DNA of 64,000 nt from positions 1,674,001 to 1,738,000 of the forward strand of contig NZ_JAENZZ010000001.1 of assembly GCF_016612865.1 (NCBI RefSeq), given 5' to 3'. This stretch comes from Blastococcus sp. TML/M2B. GTDB taxonomy: Bacteria > Actinomycetota > Actinomycetes > Mycobacteriales > Geodermatophilaceae. The position numbers and the translations under genes were made by a program. Shown here piece by piece: positions 51,437 through 58,374 of the stretch. The stretch's first letter is position 1, and every line of letters starts with the position of its first letter. The notes under the pieces are model-generated. The model did not search any database. It was not told where the DNA came from and saw only the letters and a program-made list of their open reading frames with translations.

Positions 51437-52294
51437 ATGTCGTCGCCCCGCCCCGAGTCCCAGCCCGCCCAGCAGCAGACGCCGCCCGGCACGCTCGGGG
51501 AGATGGACCCGAAGCCCGACCACGGCGAGGAGACCTACCGCGGCTCGGGCCGGCTGGCCGGCAAGAAGGCGGTCATCACCGGCGGCGACAGCGGCATCGG
51601 CCGGGCCGTCGCGATCGCCTTCGCCCGCGAGGGTGCCGACGTCCTCATCTCCTACCTGTCCGAGCACGAGGACGCGCAGGACACCGCCCGCTACGTCGAG
51701 CAGGCCGGGCAGAAGTGCGTGCTGGTGCCCGGCGACCTCGCCGACCGTGCGCACGCCAAGACGATCATCCCCAAGGCGGTCGAGGAGTTCGGCCGGGTCG
51801 ACGTCCTGGTCAACAACGCCGCGTTCCAGATGAGCCACGACTCGCTCGACGAGATCAGCGACGCCGAGTGGGACCACACCGTCGCGACCAACCTCTCGGC
51901 GATGTTCACCCTGACCAAAGACGTGCTGCCGCACATGGGGCCGGGCGGGTCGATCATCAACTCGTCGTCGGTGAACAGCGACAACCCCAGCCCGAACCTG
52001 ATCGCCTACGCGATGACCAAGGCCGGCATCGCCAACTTCACCGCCTCCCTGGCGCAGATGCTGGCCGAGAAGGGCATCCGCGCGAACAGCGTGGCGCCCG
52101 GCCCGATCTGGACGCCGCTGATCCCGGCGACCATGCCCGAGGACAAGGTGGAGAGCTTCGGCCAGCAGGTGCCGATGGGCCGCCCGGGCCAGCCCGCCGA
52201 GCTCGCGCCGGTGTACGTGCTGCTGGCCAGCGACGAGTCCTCCTACGTCTCCGGGGCGCGCATCGCCGTCACCGGCGGCAAGCCGATCCTCTGA
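51437..52294 (+). CDS. SDR family oxidoreductase (YghA-type)
   Basis: 285 residues from ATG 51437 with GAGGAGA 3 bases upstream. The N-terminal extension [20 protein letters not shown] is typical of the YghA/general stress SDR group. Motifs: [20 protein letters not shown] (residues about 43-62), [17 protein letters not shown], catalytic Ser in [11 protein letters not shown] and Tyr/Lys in [20 protein letters not shown], with [12 protein letters not shown] for the C-terminal loop. NAD(P)-dependent; substrate unknown. Its TGA shares an A with the ATG of the YidD-like gene (TGATG). Confidence 0.93.
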   Translation: MSSPRPESQPAQQQTPPGTLGEMDPKPDHGEETYRGSGRLAGKKAVITGGDSGIGRAVAIAFAREGADVLISYLSEHEDAQDTARYVEQAGQKCVLVPGDLADRAHAKTIIPKAVEEFGRVDVLVNNAAFQMSHDSLDEISDAEWDHTVATNLSAMFTLTKDVLPHMGPGGSIINSSSVNSDNPSPNLIAYAMTKAGIANFTASLAQMLAEKGIRANSVAPGPIWTPLIPATMPEDKVESFGQQVPMGRPGQPAELAPVYVLLASDESSYVSGARIAVTGGKPIL

Positions 52295-52808
52295 TGGTCT
52301 TCATCTGGAGCAGTGGCTGGGGTCCCCGCCGCCGGCGCCCCCGTCGCGGGTACGGCCCGGCCGGCTACGGCCGGGGCTACGGCTACGGGCCGCCGCCGGG
52401 CTACGGCTACGGCCAGGGCTATGGCTACGGCCCGGGCTACGGACGGCGGAACGATTCGTGTCTGCGCGACCTGCTCTTCCTCAACACCGGCTGCTGCCTG
52501 GCCAACGCGATCGGGTGCGGCGGCGACGCCTTCCTGGTGGCGCCGGCGACCGCCCGCGCGGTCCGCAGGTCCGACGCCGGGGAGCGGGGCAGCCGGATCG
52601 CGGAGCGCATGGTGGCCGCCGTCCGCGTGTACCAGCGCGAGGTCAGCCCGACGAAGCCGCCGTGCTGCCGCTTCGAGCCCACCTGCTCCGCGTACGCGGT
52701 GGAGGCGCTGGAGCGGCACGGCGCGGCGAGGGGTGCGTGGCTGACGTGCGCCGGCTGGCCCGCTGCCGCCCCGGTGGGTCCCGCGGCGCCGACCCGGTGC
52801 CCGCCTGA
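52294..52808 (+). pseudogene. yidD: YidD-like membrane insertion factor with Tyr/Gly-rich N-terminus, frameshifted
   Basis: From ATG 52294. Residues about 1-52 are Arg-rich then made of GYGYG repeats ([20 protein letters not shown]). Next is a Cys-rich segment, [20 protein letters not shown]. The YidD core begins at [20 protein letters not shown] and continues with [20 protein letters not shown]. After GAWLT one base is missing at about 52746-52749; the other frame gives [20 protein letters not shown] and stops at 52808, which matches the normal YidD end. YidD is a small amphipathic peripheral membrane protein that aids insertion with YidC. The Tyr/Gly and Cys-rich extension is seen in some actinobacteria. 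Confidence 0.82.
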
Positions 52809-52853
52809 CCGGTCCCGGTCCGTGCCGGGCGCCCCTCGGCCAGACTGTCGGCC

Positions 52854-53294
52854 ATGCCCGCCGTCGACGACGCCGCCGGTGACCTGCCGGTCACCGCGTC
52901 CCTCGTCGTGCCCGCGGGCGCGCTGGCGTGGCGGTTCTCCCGCTCGTCGGGGCCCGGCGGGCAGGGCGTCAACACGGCGGACTCCCGCGTCGAGCTCTCC
53001 GTCGCACCGCTCGAGCTGCCCGGCCTCACCGATCCGCAGCGCGCCCGGCTGGCGCAGCGGCTGGGCGGCCGGCTGGTCGACGGCGTCCTGACCGTCGCGG
53101 CCAGCGAGCACCGCCAGCAGCTGCGCAACCGGCAGGCCGCCCGCGAGCGGCTGGCCGCGGTGCTGCGCGCCGCCCTGGCCCCACCGCCACCGTCCCGGCG
53201 CCGGACCAAGCCCACCCGCGGCTCGCAGGAGCGCCGGATCGAGGCGAAGAAGCAGCGCGGCCGGCTGAAGAAGCAGCGCGGCGGCTGGGACTAG
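52854..53294 (+). CDS. arfB: Alternative ribosome-rescue peptidyl-tRNA hydrolase ArfB
   Basis: Releases peptides from stalled ribosomes. 146 residues from ATG 52854. The GGQ motif is in [20 protein letters not shown] (residues about 28-47). The basic C-terminal tail that enters the mRNA channel is complete ([20 protein letters not shown], then [12 protein letters not shown]). CAGACT (52841-52846) lies 7 bases before ATG as a weak -10 for a leaderless transcript. The stop TAG overlaps the stop of the convergent DUF1905 gene by CTAG (53291-53294). Confidence 0.93.
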   Translation: MPAVDDAAGDLPVTASLVVPAGALAWRFSRSSGPGGQGVNTADSRVELSVAPLELPGLTDPQRARLAQRLGGRLVDGVLTVAASEHRQQLRNRQAARERLAAVLRAALAPPPPSRRRTKPTRGSQERRIEAKKQRGRLKKQRGGWD

Positions 53295-53573
53295 CTCAAC
53301 CGCTGCTGCAGGTGCACCGTCACCTCCTCGCCCGCGCGGCTCTTGCCGATCGCGGTGCAGATCGCCGCGCGCAGCGGCAGCCAGTGCGGGCCGGTGCCCG
53401 AGGGCATGAGGGTGGCGGCGAAGGCGTGCCCGTCGGCGGTCCCGGTCACCTTCACCGCGCGGCGGGTGCCCAGGAGCTCGGCGGAACCGGGGACCACGAG
53501 GTAGGTGGCGAAGGCGCCGTCCTTCTGGGATCGGGGAGGTGAACGTGTGATCGAGGTGCTGCGCGGACGTCAT
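53291..53573 (-). pseudogene. DUF1905 domain protein, frameshifted
   Basis: From ATG 53573 ([16 protein letters not shown]). One extra C at about 53524-53530 breaks the frame; the other frame continues with KDGAFATYLVVPGSAELLGT, RAVKVTGTADGHAFAATLMP and ICTAIGKSRAGEEVTVHLQQ to the TAG at 53291. Repaired length is about 93 residues, the size of small DUF1905 proteins with a beta-barrel-like fold. ATG overlaps the stop of the sigma-factor gene (ATGA), so it is the last gene of the YciI-sigma-DUF1905 operon. Probably intact in the real genome. Confidence 0.75.
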
Positions 53574-54811
53574 GCCCGGTCCGACCGCGCGTGCGCCGAC
53601 AACTCATCGCTCCGGCGCCGCAGGAAGGCGCGTTCACGCTCGTTGCCCGCCAGCTCCAGCGCCGCCCGGTACTGCTCCAGCGCCTCGGAGGTGCGGCCCA
53701 GCCGGCGCAGCAGGTCGGCCCGCACGGCGGGCAGCAGGTGGGAGCGGGGCAGGTCCAGCCCGTCGAGCTGCGCCAGCCCGGCGGCCGGCCCGTCGACCTC
53801 GGCGACGGCGACCGCCCGGTTCAGCGCGACCACCGGGCTCGGTGCCAGCGCGAGCAGGTGGTCGTACAGCGCGAGCACCTGCCGCCAGTCGGTGGCCGCC
53901 GCCGTGCGGGCATCCGCGTGGACGGCGGCGATGGCCGCCTGGAGCTGGTAGGGCCCGGGCCGGCCGCGGCGCAGGCACGCGCGCACCAGGTCCTGCCCCT
54001 CGGCGACCTGCGCGCGGTCCCACCGCGACCGGTCCTGGTCGGCGAGCAGCACCAGCTCGCCGTCGGCCGACGTCCGGGCGGGGCGGCGGGCCTCGGTGAG
54101 CAGCATCAGCGCCAGCAGGCCCAGCACCTCCGGTTCGTCGGGCATCAGCTCGGCGAGCACCCGGCCCAGCCGGACCGCCTCGGCGCACAGGTCGCCACGC
54201 ACCAGCTGCGGACCCGACGTCGCCGCGTACCCCTCGGTGAAGACCAGGTAGACGACGGCGAGCACCGCGGGGAGCCGGTCGGGCAGCTCGGCCTCGGTCG
54301 GCACCCGGTAGGGGATGCGCGCGGCGCGGATCTTGGCCTTGGCCCGGACCAGCCGCTGCGCCATCGTCGGCTCGGGCACGAGGAAGGCCGCCGCGACCTC
54401 GGCGGTGGTCAGGCCGCCGAGCAGCCGCAGGGTCAGCGCCACCTGCGCCGGCCGGGCCAGCGCGGGGTGGCAGCAGGTGAACAGCAGCCGCAGCCGGTCG
54501 TCGGGCACGGCGTCCTCCTCGACCGGGTCGGGTTCCGCGCGCAGCAGCTCTGCCTGCACGTGCTTCCCGGGGCGCAGCGACTCGCGGCGCACCCGGTCGA
54601 TGGCCCGGTTGCGGGCGGTGGTGACGATCCAGCCCGGCGGGCTCGGCGGGATCCCGTCGGCCGGCCAGCGGGAGAGGGCGGTCAGGAACGCGTCCTGGAC
54701 CGCCTCCTCGGCGGCGTCGATGTCGCCGAGGAGGCGGACGAGGACGGCGACGGCGCGGCCGTAGCTCTCGCGGAAGACCTGCTCGACGCGGGCGGTGGCC
54801 TCGTCGTCCAT
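53570..54811 (-). CDS. ECF sigma factor with C-terminal TPR-like domain (ECF42-type)
   Basis: 413 residues from ATG 54811. Sigma-70 region 2 is at residues about 8-75 ([55 protein letters not shown]). Region 4 is at about 110-165 ([40 protein letters not shown]). A long C-terminal extension (about 170-410) has [20 protein letters not shown] and TPR-like helices, as in the ECF42 group, which has no membrane anti-sigma factor and pairs with DGPF/YciI proteins. The partner lies 4 bases upstream here, and a DUF1905 gene overlaps by ATGA. Confidence 0.92.
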   Translation of the reverse strand: MDDEATARVEQVFRESYGRAVAVLVRLLGDIDAAEEAVQDAFLTALSRWPADGIPPSPPGWIVTTARNRAIDRVRRESLRPGKHVQAELLRAEPDPVEEDAVPDDRLRLLFTCCHPALARPAQVALTLRLLGGLTTAEVAAAFLVPEPTMAQRLVRAKAKIRAARIPYRVPTEAELPDRLPAVLAVVYLVFTEGYAATSGPQLVRGDLCAEAVRLGRVLAELMPDEPEVLGLLALMLLTEARRPARTSADGELVLLADQDRSRWDRAQVAEGQDLVRACLRRGRPGPYQLQAAIAAVHADARTAAATDWRQVLALYDHLLALAPSPVVALNRAVAVAEVDGPAAGLAQLDGLDLPRSHLLPAVRADLLRRLGRTSEALEQYRAALELAGNERERAFLRRRSDELSAHARSDRA

Positions 54812-54815
54812 CCCG

Positions 54816-55163
54816 TCAGAAAGCCTGCGACACCGGCCGGACCTCCACCGGCAGGCCGAGCACGCCGGCCAGCTTCCCGGCCCAGGCGAGCGCCTCGTCG
54901 AGGTCGGCGGCGGAGATCATCGTGAAGCCGCCGACGAACTCGGCGCCCTCTGCGTAGGGCCCGTCGGTGATCAGGACACCGTCCCCGTCGGCGCGGACGA
55001 CGGTCGTGGCCTCCGGCTGGTGCAGGGCGGCGGCGAACACCCAGACCCCGGCGGTCCGCATCTCCTCGTTGAGCGCGTCGAGGTCGCGCATGACGGGCTC
55101 GAGGTCCTCCGGCGGCGGGACGACGCCGACGGGCTGGATGATGTTGAGCAGGTACTGCGGCAT
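54816..55163 (-). CDS. YciI-like (DGPF domain) protein
   Basis: 115 residues from ATG 55163, with GAGGAGG 6 bases upstream. Compact ferredoxin-like fold: [40 protein letters not shown], and the DGPF-type signature [20 protein letters not shown] (DGPY here). Four bases separate it from the sigma-factor gene downstream. DGPF proteins next to ECF42 sigma factors are believed to take part in their signalling, but the mechanism is not known. Confidence 0.9.
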   Translation of the reverse strand: MPQYLLNIIQPVGVVPPPEDLEPVMRDLDALNEEMRTAGVWVFAAALHQPEATTVVRADGDGVLITDGPYAEGAEFVGGFTMISAADLDEALAWAGKLAGVLGLPVEVRPVSQAF

Positions 55164-55256
55164 CTCTGCCTCCTCGGAGGAGCGCCGGCCCGGTGCCGGC
55201 TGCTCACCTCCTGTACGAACCGATCCTGCCCGGATCGACACCGCGCGGGGGCGTTC

Positions 55257-56663
55257 TCAGCCGCGGGCGAGGACCTCGCCGAGCACCCGCGCGCCCTCGG
55301 GGAAGCGGTCCGGCTGGGGCCCGGCGAAGCTGAGCCGGACGAACGGGGCGGTCGGCTCGGCCGGGAACCACTCGGAGCCCGGCGCGAGGACGACGCCGGC
55401 GGCCTCGCACTCGGCCAGCACCCGGGGCAGGTCCGTGCCGTCGGGCAGCCGCCCCCACAGGTGCAGCCCACCGGCGGGGACCTGCTCGACGACGACCTGC
55501 GGCGCGTGCTCGGCCAGGCTGCTCAGCAGCAGGTCGCGGCGCGCCCGCAGCTGGGTGCGCAGGCCGCGCAGGTGCCGCTCCCAGCCGGGCTGGGTGACGA
55601 CGTCGAGGACGGCGGCCTGGAGCAGCCCGCTCACGTACATCGACTCCGCCGCCCGGTCGGCGAGCAGCCGGTCGCGGGCCGCGCCGCGGGCGACGACGGC
55701 GGCCACCCGGAGGGCGGGGGAGACGCTCTTGGTGAGCGACCGCAGGTAGACGACGTGCCCCGACCCGTCGGCGGCGGCCAGCGGAGCGGGCGCGGTGGTG
55801 ATGCCGAAGTCGTGCGCCCAGTCGTCCTCGAGCAGGAAGGCGCCGTGCGCGCGGACGATGTCGAGCACCCGCCGCGCGCGCTCCGGCGACCACTGCGCGC
55901 CGGTGGGGTTGGCGTAGCTGGGCTGGGCGTAGAACAGCCGGGCGCCGGACTCGGCGAAGGCGCGGTCGACCTCCTCCGGATCGGGCCCCTCGCCGCCGCT
56001 GGGCACCGGCACGATCCGGACGCCGGCGCGGGTGGCGGCCTGGATCGCGCCCCAGTAGGTGGGCGACTCCAGCAGCACGGGCTGCCCGGCGCCGGCCAGT
56101 GCCCGGAACGCCGCGCTCAGCCCGCTCTGGCTGCCCGGCAGCACGATCACGTCCCGCGGCGTGGGCGGGGGCACGTCGGCCGGGGTGACCGCGCGCAGCT
56201 CGCCGGCGAACCACGACTGCAGCTCGGGGAGGCCCGCGGCCGGCGGGCGGGAGAGCGCGGCCTCGCTGCGGGCCGCGCGGACCAGCGCCGACCGCACCAG
56301 CCGCTCGGGCAGCAGCTCGTGGTCCGGGAAGCCGGAGTGGAAGGCGATGACGTCGTTCGGCGTGCTGCGCAGCGCGGCCGGCATGCCGGGCGCCGGTGCC
56401 GCGGGGGAGCGCAGCGCCGCGGTCTGCCAGCCGTAGTCGGCGGGCCGGGCCGCGCGGACGGCGCGCACGAAGGTGCCGACGCCGGGCCGGGTCTCGATGA
56501 GGCCCTGGCCGGCCAGGGCGCGCAGCGCCTTCTGCACGGTGACCGGGCCGGCCCCGTGCCGGGCGGCCAGCTCCCGGGTGGGCGGCAGCTGCGCGCCCGG
56601 CGGCGCGCCGGCGATCCACGCCCGGAGCGCGCCGATGATCCGCGCTCCGCTATCGTCAGCCAT
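55257..56663 (-). CDS. MocR-type regulator (GntR helix-turn-helix fused to PLP aminotransferase fold)
   Basis: 468 residues from ATG 56663. N-terminal GntR winged helix (about 1-70): ARIIGALRAWIAGAPPGAQL, PPTRELAARHGAGPVTVQKA. The aminotransferase fold (about 95-465) has VLPGSQSGLSAAFRALAGAG, ARLFYAQPSYANPTGAQWSP, LLEDDWAHDF and the PLP lysine in LRSLTKSVSPALRVAAVV. MocR regulators bind PLP or an amine and act on a divergent gene. Here that is the EamA exporter; the two ATG codons interlock in CATG at 56661-56664, and symmetrical repeats cover both starts. A terminator was not seen at its end. Confidence 0.93.
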   Translation of the reverse strand: MADDSGARIIGALRAWIAGAPPGAQLPPTRELAARHGAGPVTVQKALRALAGQGLIETRPGVGTFVRAVRAARPADYGWQTAALRSPAAPAPGMPAALRSTPNDVIAFHSGFPDHELLPERLVRSALVRAARSEAALSRPPAAGLPELQSWFAGELRAVTPADVPPPTPRDVIVLPGSQSGLSAAFRALAGAGQPVLLESPTYWGAIQAATRAGVRIVPVPSGGEGPDPEEVDRAFAESGARLFYAQPSYANPTGAQWSPERARRVLDIVRAHGAFLLEDDWAHDFGITTAPAPLAAADGSGHVVYLRSLTKSVSPALRVAAVVARGAARDRLLADRAAESMYVSGLLQAAVLDVVTQPGWERHLRGLRTQLRARRDLLLSSLAEHAPQVVVEQVPAGGLHLWGRLPDGTDLPRVLAECEAAGVVLAPGSEWFPAEPTAPFVRLSFAGPQPDRFPEGARVLGEVLARG

Positions 56664-56709
56664 GACGGCACACGATAGCGCTACCGCCCAGATCAACCGA
56701 CCGCTATCG
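56648..56709. promoter_or_regulatory. Symmetrical operator and interlocked leaderless promoters of the MocR/EamA pair
   Basis: CGCTATCGT (56648-56656) and ACGATAGCG (56672-56680) are perfect inverted repeats 15 bases apart, and a third copy CGCTATCG is at 56702-56709. In the left arm TATCGT (56651-56656) is a -10-like hexamer 5 bases before the EamA ATG. In the right arm TATCGT on the minus strand (56677-56672) stands 8 bases before the MocR ATG. Thus each arm carries the -10 of one gene, within the coding region of the other, and both start codons lie in the spacer. No clear -35 was found on either strand. Confidence 0.7.
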
Positions 56710-57594
56710 GCGCCCGCGCGGGCGGCGAACGTCGGCCTCGCCTGGGGGCTGCTGGGCGTGCTGGCCTTCTCCTTCACGGTGCCCTTCACCCGCGTCGCCG
56801 TCGACGGGCTCTCCCCGCTGTTCATCGGTGCCGGGCGGGCGGTCGTCGCCGCCGCGCTGGCCGCGACCGCGCTCGCGGTCACCCGCCAGCGGAGGCCCCG
56901 CGGCAGCCAGTGGTGGCGGCTCGCCGTCGTCGCCGGGGGCGTCGTCACCGGCTTTCCGCTGCTCACCTCGTTCGCGCTGCAGACCACGCCCGCCGGGCAC
57001 GGCGCCGTCGTCATCGCGCTGCTGCCCGCCGCCACCGCCGTCGTCGCCGTGCTGCGCACCGGCGAGCGGCCGCCGACCGCGTTCTGGACGGCGACCGCCG
57101 CGGGCGCGCTGGTCGCCGTCGGGTTCGCGTCGGCCTCCTCGGGCAGCCTCGGCTCGCTGCACTGGGCCGACCTGCTGCTGTTCGGCGCCGTCCTCGCCGC
57201 GGCCGCCGGGTACGCCGAGGGCGGCCTGCTGGCCCGCGAGCTCGGCGCCTGGCAGACCATCTCGTGGGCGCTGGTGCTCGGCGCTCCGCTCACCGGCGCG
57301 CTGACCCTGGTGTCGGTGGCGCAGCGCCCCCCGGACGGCACCCCGGTCCAGTGGGCGGCGTTCGCTTACCTCGCCTGCATCAGCATGTTCCTGGGCTTCT
57401 TCGCCTGGTACCGCGGGCTGGCGATCGGCCCCATGGCACGGGTCAGCCAGATGCAGCTGGTCCAGCCGGTGCTGACGCTCGTCTGGGCCGGGCTGCTGCT
57501 GGGAGAGCGGCTCACCGCGGGCACGTTGCTGGGCGGGCTCGCCGTCGTCGCGTGCGCGGGGCTCGCCGTCCGGGTGCGGTCCGCCCCGGGGTGA
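56662..57594 (+). CDS. EamA/DMT family transporter
   Basis: 310 residues from ATG 56662. About ten membrane helices in two EamA repeats: VGLAWGLLGVLAFSFTVPFT and TPAGHGAVVIALLPAATAVV in the first, WADLLLFGAVLAAAAGYAEG and ACISMFLGFFAWYRGLAIGP in the second. No ribosome-binding site precedes the ATG, in agreement with a leaderless start. It is the probable target of the divergent MocR regulator; substrate unknown, perhaps an amine or amino acid. Confidence 0.9.
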   Translation: MTAHDSATAQINRPLSAPARAANVGLAWGLLGVLAFSFTVPFTRVAVDGLSPLFIGAGRAVVAAALAATALAVTRQRRPRGSQWWRLAVVAGGVVTGFPLLTSFALQTTPAGHGAVVIALLPAATAVVAVLRTGERPPTAFWTATAAGALVAVGFASASSGSLGSLHWADLLLFGAVLAAAAGYAEGGLLARELGAWQTISWALVLGAPLTGALTLVSVAQRPPDGTPVQWAAFAYLACISMFLGFFAWYRGLAIGPMARVSQMQLVQPVLTLVWAGLLLGERLTAGTLLGGLAVVACAGLAVRVRSAPG

Positions 57595-57601
57595 GCGCGG
57601 G

Positions 57602-58264
57602 TCAGGCCGGGGGCAGCGGGCGGCGCTCCAGCACCCACACGGGCAGCTCGTCGTCCGCGGTGCGCAGCTCGGCCACCTGCTCGAAGCCGAACCCGCGCAG
57701 GAAGCGCACGTTGGCCCAGGAGAACACCGCGGCGGCCGCCGTCGTCTGCTCGGCGTCGCAGCGCACGACCACCGGCGCGAGGACGGCCGCCGCGAGCCCC
57801 TGGCGGCGGGCCGAGGGTCGCACCCCGAGGTGCGCCAGCCACCAGTGCGGCACCGAGGGCCGGGCGGCGTCGACCAGCGCGTCGGTCTCGGCCACGATCC
57901 GGGCGCGAGCGCCGCGGATGTGCGGCAGCTCGGAGCGCAGCGCGGCGGCGACGTCGGCCGGCAGCGGCGCGGTGCCCGCCGGCGGCTGCCAGGCGGCGAC
58001 GGCGTCCACGTCGTCGGTGACCCAGGTGCTGCCGGTGGCCACCCCGCGGTGCCCGGCGTCCAGCTCGTGCAGGCGGGTGAGCCGCTGCATGCGGCCGTCG
58101 TCGGGCAGCGCCCAGCGGGTCCAGCGCGAGTCGGCCAGGGCCACGGTCAGCGTGGCGGCGATCCGGGGGACGTCGCGGTTCTCGGCCGGCCGGACGTCGG
58201 GGCCTTCCTCCTCCGGGTCGTCGATCCGCTGGATGGTGGGGCGGCGTCCGGTCACGCCTCCCAT
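57602..58264 (-). CDS. GNAT family N-acetyltransferase
   Basis: 220 residues from ATG 58264; GTG 58255 is a possible later start. N-terminal VRPAENRDVPRIAATLTVAL and DSRWTRWALPDDGRMQRLTR, then the acetyl-CoA-binding HWWLAHLGVRPSARRQGLAA (residues about 139-158) and SWANVRFLRGFGFEQVAELR. It resembles actinobacterial GNAT proteins of unknown acceptor. Convergent with the EamA gene (7 bases apart) and divergent from the nitrate reductase gene. Confidence 0.85.
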   Translation of the reverse strand: MGGVTGRRPTIQRIDDPEEEGPDVRPAENRDVPRIAATLTVALADSRWTRWALPDDGRMQRLTRLHELDAGHRGVATGSTWVTDDVDAVAAWQPPAGTAPLPADVAAALRSELPHIRGARARIVAETDALVDAARPSVPHWWLAHLGVRPSARRQGLAAAVLAPVVVRCDAEQTTAAAAVFSWANVRFLRGFGFEQVAELRTADDELPVWVLERRPLPPA

Positions 58265-58362
58265 TCGACCACCCGGGCACCGCACAACGCCCCGGCGGCG
58301 GGTGTGAGAAAGCCGGAACGCGACCTTGACGCCGGCGGTCCCGCCTCGAAACGACCGGGTCG

Positions 58363-58368
58363 CAGGCT
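58363..58368 (+). promoter_or_regulatory. Possible -10 hexamer for the nitrate reductase gene
   Basis: CAGGCT ends 6 bases before GTG 58375, which fits a leaderless start. The 110-base divergent gap also holds TTGACG (58326-58331), but it is 31 bases from the hexamer, too far for a -35. Confidence 0.3.
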
Positions 58369-58374
58369 CCTCCC

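Noticed and set aside
52340..52445. Tandem GGCTACGGC-like DNA repeats
   Set aside because: They encode the GYGYG protein repeats of the YidD-like gene in frame, so they are coding repeats and not a separate satellite or CRISPR-like array.
48610..53091. A plus-strand open frame of nearly 1,500 codons antisense to the helicase gene
   Set aside because: Its composition is a typical GC-rich antisense shadow, the helicase on the minus strand has every motif in place, and only the stretch from 52294 (YidD-like) is real.
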